Positions 57,826 through 64,000 of a stretch of 64,000 nucleotides of DNA are shown here, piece after piece. Each line of letters starts with the position of its first letter. Positions within the stretch are counted from its first letter, which is position 1. The notes under the pieces are model-generated. The model had not been told where the DNA came from, searched no databases, and worked only from the letters and a program-made list of their open reading frames with translations. This DNA is from Gnetum montanum (lineage: Eukaryota; Streptophyta; Gnetopsida; Gnetales; Gnetaceae): positions 436,169 to 500,168 of the forward strand of contig MNCI01011145.1 of NCBI GenBank assembly GCA_015680685.1. Reading direction: 5' to 3'. The position numbers and the translations under genes were made by a program.

Positions 57826-58700
57826 CTACTTCAAAGTTTGGAAGGCTAGTTCGCATTCCCTAGTCCACTCGAAGGGCATGTCCTTTTTTGTTAACTCTAC
57901 CAATGGTTTGGAAATATTTGAAAAGTTCTCTATGAATCTCCTATAGTAGCCAGTGTGTCCAAGGAATGATTGAATGTCTTTGATAGTTTCTGGTTGATGG
58001 GTGATTCCTTGGATGACTTTGATTTTCTCAAGGTCTACCTCTATCCCTACATGTGAAATTTTATGCCCAAGTACTACGCCTTCTTGGACCATTAAATGGC
58101 TTTTTTTCTAGTTGAGCCTTAGATTATTCTCTACACATCTTTTTAGCACTTGCTCTAATTGGTCCAAGGCTTGATCAAAACTTGCTCCGTAAGTGGAGAA
58201 ATCATCCATAAACACTTCCACTAGATTTCCTATCTGCTATTGGAATATGCTTAGAACTAAGCGTTGAAACATTGTAGGGGTATTGCATAAGCCAAATGAC
58301 ATTTTTTTATATGCAAAAATTTCCCAAGGACTGGTGAACATAGTTTTGGCTTGGTTTTCTAGGGCTATTGTTATTTGGTTGTATTTGCTATAACCATCAA
58401 AAAAACTATAATAGCGATGACCTACGATTGTGTCTAATTCTTGGTTAACAAATGGCAACGGAAAGTGATCCTTGAATGTTTCCACGTTTAGCAACCTAAA
58501 ATCTATGCACACCCTCCATTTGTCTTCCTTTTTAGGCATGATTACTAAGGGGCTAACCCATTTGCTATCAGCAATGAGGTATATGAACCAAGCCTTTAGA
58601 AGCTGTTCGATCTCTTCTTTTACTACTTGCTTCAACATTGGGTTCAATCACCTTTGTGGTTGTTTTCAAGGCTTCATGAAGGAGTTAGTGTAAATCCTAT
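57826..58700 (-). pseudogene. Reverse transcriptase of A3
   Basis: Open piece 58237-58647: KEEIEQLLKAWFIYLIADSK, WVSPLVIMPKKEDKWRVCID, LPFVNQELD, FFDGYSKYNQI, MSFGLCNTPTMFQRLVLSIF. The catalytic FMDDF lies at 58198-58212 (minus strand). The connection piece 57826-58092 has GHKISHVGIEVDLEKIKVIQ and FLGHTGYYRRFIENFSNISK. Stops between the pieces break the gene, but all catalytic Asp codons are intact. Confidence 0.95.
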
Positions 58701-59243
58701 GCTAGCATATCCTAGGATCTATTCTAGTTAATTCCAAATATGACCAAGAAAAGGCTTTTGACCATTTTTTATTACCTTGAGTAGACTTTCTTTTTGTTGT
58801 GGAACAAGTCATGCATTGATGATTACCAATTTCCCATTCTTAAGAAACGTGTATTCCATACTAGTGGGAAATGGTTTTAGCTCCAAGGGCTCTTGTTTAA
58901 ATTTTCTAGGAATTTCCAACTTCCCCCAATTGATGTTTTCTAAGTTAGGACTAGGAAGTTGGTGGTGGACTTGCTCTAATGCATCAATGCTATCTATATA
59001 AGTCCAAGTCAAACCCTCAGTCAGTTCCATGCATATTAGTGAGCTACTTTCTTGATCAGCTATTAGCCACTGGGTGTCTTCTTGTCATGTGGTTACTACT
59101 TATAGGCACCTTTGTATGTTGATCATTTGTGCACATTGATTGCATGTAGGCAATGTCAAACTCTGCAAAACCCATGATCTCTGCACACAATTGCACCCTA
59201 TCTCACTGTATGCGATGCATGGAACCTTCTTCTTCTAGATCTT

Positions 59244-59815
59244 TCAAAAAGTGTTTTCCTTAGATATTTCTATGGAAAGATCATGGATTCCTAGGCACGT
59301 ATCTATAGTTCTTAGCCATGTCCTTCCCATTATGATTGAGAAGTTCCACTTACTGTTATTCACTTGGATTACTAGGAAGTTAGCTAGATACAACCATCCA
59401 CAAACAATGGTAACAATATCCTCCACTAATCCCAAGGGAATAGTGATGGACTGGTCAGCTAACTCTAAATAGAAGTTGCTCTTTTTCAATGGGGGTAGGT
59501 TCTAGGCCTTATACATTTCTTGGGATATTAGGTTGACACCGAAACTTGAATCCAAAAGAGCTTTGCATGGTTCATTCCAGCAATTTGTAGATAGATTAGG
59601 AGACTTCCAAGATCATAGAATTTCTTGGGAAGGTGGCCAACGTTAATCCAATCAGTAACCTCATGTGTTAACATGACCGTATGCATTGAAAGTGGTGTTA
59701 AGTTCGAAGGGGGCTCTGAAGATTTAGTTGATATGAAGGCATCCAAAGACTCAGCCACTTGGGGTTGCAAGGGCTTGGTTGGAATGTTGGTTCTAAAGAA
59801 AGATATTTTCTTCAT
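59244..59815 (-). pseudogene. Aspartic protease of A3
   Basis: 59528-59815 leads in (MKKISFFRTN to GSLLIYLQIAG). The active-site block lies just after it but is shifted out of frame, and the following piece 59244-59489 has LELADQSITIPLGLVEDIVT, CGWLYLANFLVIQVNNS and FSIIMGRTWL. The order matches A1 protease. The frameshift and stop around the catalytic site abolish function. Confidence 0.87.
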
Positions 59816-60079
59816 ATAGTTGTCAGATACAATGGTAGGTTGAGGGTTAATAGCCCTTGCGGAATTGCATTGCTATGGCTGAGTAGGGAGTTCACCTTGC
59901 ATTATTGGAATAGGTGGTAATGGACCTATTGGTGGAAGAGATGCAAATGGATTGGAAGGATAGAATATTTGTGGGATGTCGTCCCTAGGAGAGGAAGTCT
60001 TATAGTATTCACGAGCTTGGTAGTGATGTTGGGGCATAATGTGACCAACAGAGTCACATGGAGAGATTGGATGCTGCAT

Positions 60080-62224
60080 GTAGTATCCATATGGGTCTGG
60101 TTGCTGGTAAGGATATTTTTGCCTTACTGGTGGAATTCCCCATGATTGTGGATGCTACCACTATTGATGTCGCTTGATTGGTTGTAGTGGAGCTACACTT
60201 GGATAATACATTAAGGGTTGGTGGAACTGCCTTGGACTACGTTGGGGATAAGGTAACCGTTGGGATGTTTGTTGTTTGTTTAATCGTGGATTAAGTGCAT
60301 ACACCCCAGACTCCTATATATGTGAGATTATGGAGCAACATCCATTAGGATGGTCATATTGATAAATCTCACATCCACTATCATCATCATCTAAATACAA
60401 AACCTCTTCAATAATACCAACTTTACCCTTATCCTTGTTACATGCATTCTTTACTTCTCTCTTTTTCCTTCTGTCATAGTCACTACCTCACTCCCTACAC
60501 TCCTCTACTACTTTGAGCATAGTTTGAAATCTACTATCCAGGGAGTCTCACATTTTGTCTACCTTTTCCTATACTTTTGATGCTAACTTTTGAATGGAAA
60601 AATTTTTCCTATTCACCATCTCTTCGAGTGGTAACTCTTCCTCATCCTCCCAAAATCTTACTCCCTTCTTTTGAAGGGAAGGATATTGGTTGTATTATTC
60701 TACACTCTCTTTTCCATAGCTCACCTTCCTCTTTAGCTACTTGCTCTAGAAATCTATGAATTTTATGGGACCTAAGCTCAGATAACCTTCCTTGGGAATA
60801 AGTCCCAAGGGTCCTTGTCTCATGCGTAAGCCCATCTATGAGATGGCGTAGTTGATCCTGTTGCAAATAACCATGGCCAGGACAATGATGTAAGAGTGCA
60901 TAATAGCAGCCCATGGTAGCATCAAAGGGTTCATGACTTCCTTTTTTCCATCCTTGGATTTGCCTTCGTAGGTTAGACACCTGGGAGTACATTTGCTACT
61001 TATTGTTGAACAATTCTAGCATCGTACTCCACCTACGAATGGATTCCAGTTCTAAGGACGAATACCAACTTTCACCTTCTTTTATTAGTGTCCATGGGAA
61101 CAAATTAAGGTTTTTCCACTCATTTTCTATGTTTTGTAAGGCACACCCATCATGAAATTCTTGTAAATGATTTTGAGAATCAACGTTATATCCCCCTTCA
61201 AATCACGGGATGTTATTCATGTCTAGCCTCTTGATCCTACTATCTTTCTCGTGCCTTCTTGGAACTCTTATGGCCTTAGTTATATCTAGTATGCTTTGTG
61301 TGGAGAGTAGGGGTTCATCATGATCATCTCATTCATAGCATCTATGGTATCTATGTAGTTCCCTACTCTCCATTCTTCTATGGTGTGATTCCCTAGAGTA
61401 CCCTCGTCCTCCATCTTGGTTGTCCCATTTATAACTTCCACTTTGTTTACCCTTATCCTCATGATATATTTCTCTATGGTCATTTCTAGACATGAAAGGA
61501 GAGGGTGAAGGTGATGATGAAGGTGAAGAAGAAGGAGAACCACCACTATGATGGTGTTTACTACCTTCTCTTCAATGTTCTCTACCTTAATCGCGATTGT
61601 AATCAAAATGCCCATCTTTGTCATGTGCCTTTGTTCCTTTGTCAGACTCTTTGTGTTTGTTGGTATCAACACCTAGGTTGTGAATAGTAGAATGAAGGTT
61701 TTGATACACAACCCCTTGGCCAAATTTAAGGAAAGGAACATTGTTATGAGGGTGACCACCTGAGGCAGGTTCATCACCCTCAATTTCACTTAAAACCTGT
61801 GGGACATCCTTAGACCATTTTCCCTTCAAGGACTTATGATGTCTCTCCTATTGATAATCCCTTTGATGTTGTGCTTTGGTATGATGATAGTCTCTCGAAT
61901 CATAGTCTTGTGCAATGTACTCTACCTGTAAGTGTTGCATGCCTATTCGTGTGAGAGCACGAAGAAGCATACTTGGGATTGAACGGTCGGGAGGTAACAC
62001 TATGTTACCTTTCAAGTCACACCAACGTAGTTGCTCATCTTGGTGGAGAATAAAGGCAAAGTTAGGTATATATTCATTGAGATGAATATATACAACATGA
62101 AACTATGAGGAATTAGAGGGTCAACATCATGTGTAATTTGTTGTCGATTTCTTCTTGTGTTAGTCCTAGGTGGTGAACTACTCTTGTGCGAAGAAGAAGG
62201 CATCTTGTCTTGTTCAGTGTGCAA
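60080..62224 (-). pseudogene. gag of A3
   Basis: It begins near 62224 with MHTEQDKMPSSSHKSSSPPR. 61587-61829 contains DVPQVLSEIEGDEPASGG and GQGVVYQNLHSTIHNL. The gag core (about 61230-60990) includes GGYNVDSQNHLQEFHDG. 60642-60992 contains SNLRRQIQGWKKGSHEPFDA, GHGYLQQDQLRHLIDGLTHE and LSELRSHKIHRFLEQVAKEE. The Cys cluster (CEIYQYDHPNGC) has one Cys changed to Tyr. A Pro-rich tract (59873-60079, LPPIGPLPPIPIMQGELPTQ) leads to protease. Frameshifts throughout. Confidence 0.9.
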
Positions 62225-62340
62225 TGTACTATATATTTATATAGTAGTATTATTATTTTTTTTACTTTTAACCAACCCTAAGGGTTCATTCCAACAATGT
62301 GAATAATTTTCTAAGTTCTACTTAGCACACAAACAAAAAA

Positions 62341-62360
62341 GTCCCCAGCAACGGTGCCAA
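62341..62360 (-). other. Primer-binding site of A3, tRNA-Asp type
   Basis: Minus strand TTGGCACCGTTGCTGGGGAC directly beside the 5' LTR. It is the closest of all copies to the standard plant tRNA-Asp site. Confidence 0.88.
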
Positions 62361-63157
62361 CGATGAGCGGCAAGGTACCCCTATGCTCAACCATATGAAT
62401 ATGAGTGTTTGATGCATGATCAAGTTGAATTCCAAGGACTAAGTGCCTATGTGCCTTGTGGAATGATAATGGGTTGATTAATCATTGTCTTCCCAAACTT
62501 GTATGTCATAGTTGTATGGTTAAGTAAGCTTGAAGTATATGATTTTTATGGTTTTTATGTGTTTTATATCCTGTGCTAATAAGGAGGGTAGAGAGAAGTA
62601 ACTAAGTAACTAATTTAATTTAACTATTCAATAACTAAGTTCTAAGTGCTCATAACACTAGTATCTACTCCTAATTTCCATACACATCCTAAACCAGTGC
62701 AAGACTGCTGGGATTACCAAACACTAATCATTATTGGGTTACCAAGCGCTACACGCATGCTTGAAACATTCATAATGAGTGTAATTAACTAAGAGATTTG
62801 TAGGGTGAGAGAAATCATTAATTAACTAAAAAATCATTAAATAATAATTAACACTAATTAATCTATTATGTATGCTACAAGGTTTATCATAAAGTTCGTC
62901 TTTATTGTCATACACAAAGTGTGCTCAAGTACACAATGCTCGAATAAGGATCTGTTCACTCTATGACTCCTACTGTGGGCACGCAAAAATAATTCTAACT
63001 CTAGAGGGAGAAAATGATAAGAGTTTGGCTAAGGGACTAATTCTTAACTATTGAAACCAAAGGCACTACCTCTGGCCACAATATCGGGTATCTGATATCG
63101 CATGGTTGACCCGATATCATGGACGCGATATCGTGGATGCAATATCATGGTTCACCA
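62361..63157 (-). repeat. 5' LTR of A3 (797 bp)
   Basis: It matches 53213-54014. Its left tip is CGATGAGCGG instead of TGATGAGTGG and its right tip CACCA instead of CATCA. GATATC-like sites stand at 63080, 63094, 63113, 63127 and 63141 (spacings 14, 19, 14, 14), one unit more than in its partner LTR. It appears to lack the segment with the TATA box (the TATAAATA seen at 53932-53940 in the other LTR), through a small deletion. Confidence 0.93.
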
Positions 63158-63715
63158 ACTCATGTAGTTACAAACTGAATCAAGGTAAGATACCTTCATA
63201 GGAAAATATATGATCTTGGAAGTCGACTAATTTACTTACAAATTATAAGAAATTTTTCATGCAATGCTCTACTAGACTTAGGGTTTGGGATAAACTTAAT
63301 CTCTCAAAAAATATATTAAACCTAGAACCTTTCTCCACTCAAGAAATGTAATATTAGATTACACCTTGTTGATTAATCCATCGCCATTTCCTTGGAATTG
63401 GTGGAGGATATTGTAACCACCATTTGTAGATGGTCCTATCTAGTAGATTTCTTGGTAATCCATGTGGATAATTATGAGATACTTTTCTATTATCATGGGA
63501 AGGGCTTAGCTCAGCACAATTGATACCAAGATGGGGATTAGAGATCTTTCTTTGAAAATTTTCAAGAAAAATGACTTTGGAAAGTTAAAAAAGAAGCAAG
63601 TTCTATGCATTGTGTATAGTGACAGAGGGTGCCATTGCATGTAGAAAATATAGACCATGAAAATCACATCTATGATAGCATGTAAGAAGTATGTCAAAAT
63701 ATCTAATATTCAAAG
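63158..63715 (+). pseudogene. Aspartic protease of element E
   Basis: It continues E after A3. CNALLDLGFGINLISQKIY carries Asp-Leu-Gly for Asp-Ser-Gly, as in A2, so the active site is lost. LVEDIVTTICRWSYLVDFLV and a diverged MGR-L block follow. Several stops. Confidence 0.8.
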
Positions 63716-64000
63716 ATGCTTGTATGTAGCAACCACAAAACAAAAAGGTACCCAATGACTAACAATAGATGCTGAATTTAATTCAACAATATGCATGAAA
63801 CTAGTAGAACGTCTCATAAGCACTTATATTAATAAGATGGATGAAATGGAATAGATTCATAATCAACTCTATCATAAATAAGTAGAAGTAGATTTGGGGA
63901 ATTTAAAAATTCCTGAAGACTTTAAATAGGAACCTCTTTAATTAAAATATTTACTAGTAACTATGGAGTATGTCTTTCTTGATAGTTTTAAGCCAGTAAT
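63716..64000 (+). pseudogene. Protease-RT linker of element E, cut by the window edge
   Basis: STICMKLVERLISTYINKMD, VEVDLGNLKIPEDFK and TMEYVFLDSFKPV match the segment before reverse transcriptase in A2 (about 31990-32225). Reverse transcriptase should follow outside the window, unless E shares the deletion of A1 and D. Confidence 0.75.

Larger units (their letters stand above)
53213..63157 (-). mobile_element. Ty3/gypsy copy A3, full length, reverse strand
   Basis: Both LTRs (802 and 797 bp), tRNA-Asp primer site, gag, protease, RT, RNase H, integrase, post-integrase region and polypurine tract are present in order. ACTCA flanks both ends exactly (53208-53212 and 63158-63162). It is inserted in E. 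Open segments are longer than in A2, so it is probably the younger insertion, but stops and frameshifts in every gene make it inactive now. Confidence 0.95.
52205..64000 (+). mobile_element. Old Ty3/gypsy copy E, split by A3, running off the window
   Basis: Gag end (52205-53212) and protease plus RT linker (63158-64000) are collinear once A3 and one ACTCA are removed. The left part of gag and the 5' LTR are missing; the right end lies beyond the window. Confidence 0.82.

Noticed and set aside
1-64000. CRISPR arrays, bacterial operons or intact host genes
   Set aside because: No short direct repeats with regular unique spacers, no ribosome-binding sites with long frames, and every long frame is transposon-derived or decayed.

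Overview
This window looks like intergenic DNA from a plant with a large, AT-rich, transposon-packed genome. The evidence is Ty3/gypsy LTR elements primed by tRNA-Asp, a second LTR family with an initiator-tRNA-Met primer site, a plant-style Helitron, 5-bp target duplications, and heavy stop-codon decay. I see no intact host gene, no tRNA gene and no CRISPR array. Almost everything recognisable is a broken mobile element, often nested inside an older one.

Layout. 1-1060 is a ~250-bp tandem repeat cut by the window edge. 1061-5400 is AT-rich with nothing I can name. 5617-10990 is a decayed autonomous Helitron (HUH Rep plus Pif1-type helicase). 10990-20166 is an old Athila-like Ty3 element ('F': primer site, gag, gag-protease linker), split by a younger Ty3 copy 'A1' (13930-19468). 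20167-21660 is the 3' end of a reverse-strand relative ('L3') with a coiled-coil reading frame next to its LTR. 21879-27352 is 'B1', a complete LTR element with target duplication TACCT and no recognisable gag or pol. 28375-37765 is 'A2', a nearly full-length Ty3 element with duplication AGTAA and an abnormal 5' end. 38650-46890 is an old Ty3 copy 'D', interrupted by 'B2' (38962-43560, reverse strand, duplication AAGAA), followed by decayed LTR sequence to 49233. 49234-52200 is mostly featureless. 52205-64000 is another old Ty3 copy 'E', split by 'A3' (53213-63157, reverse strand, duplication ACTCA), a full-length Ty3 element with both LTRs.

The most interesting system is family B. Both copies carry between their LTRs a decayed reading frame for a CCR4/nocturnin-type exonuclease (EEP fold, deadenylase-like), a segment derived from the 3' part of 5S rRNA that keeps the Pol III internal control region, and minisatellite expansions. 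This looks like a non-autonomous LTR retrotransposon that captured a host mRNA-decay gene and 5S rRNA sequence and then moved with them. B1 keeps one 407-codon frame with no net frameshift and all the EEP catalytic motifs, although about fourteen stop codons interrupt it.

Other points of note: A2 begins with an inverted copy of its own U5 end yet has a perfect target duplication. The family-A LTRs start with a 14-bp-period array of GATATC-like sites. Several copies share conserved blocks between integrase and the 3' LTR. A1 and D have both lost reverse transcriptase through integrase. All domain names come from reading the sequence by eye; no alignments or searches were run.
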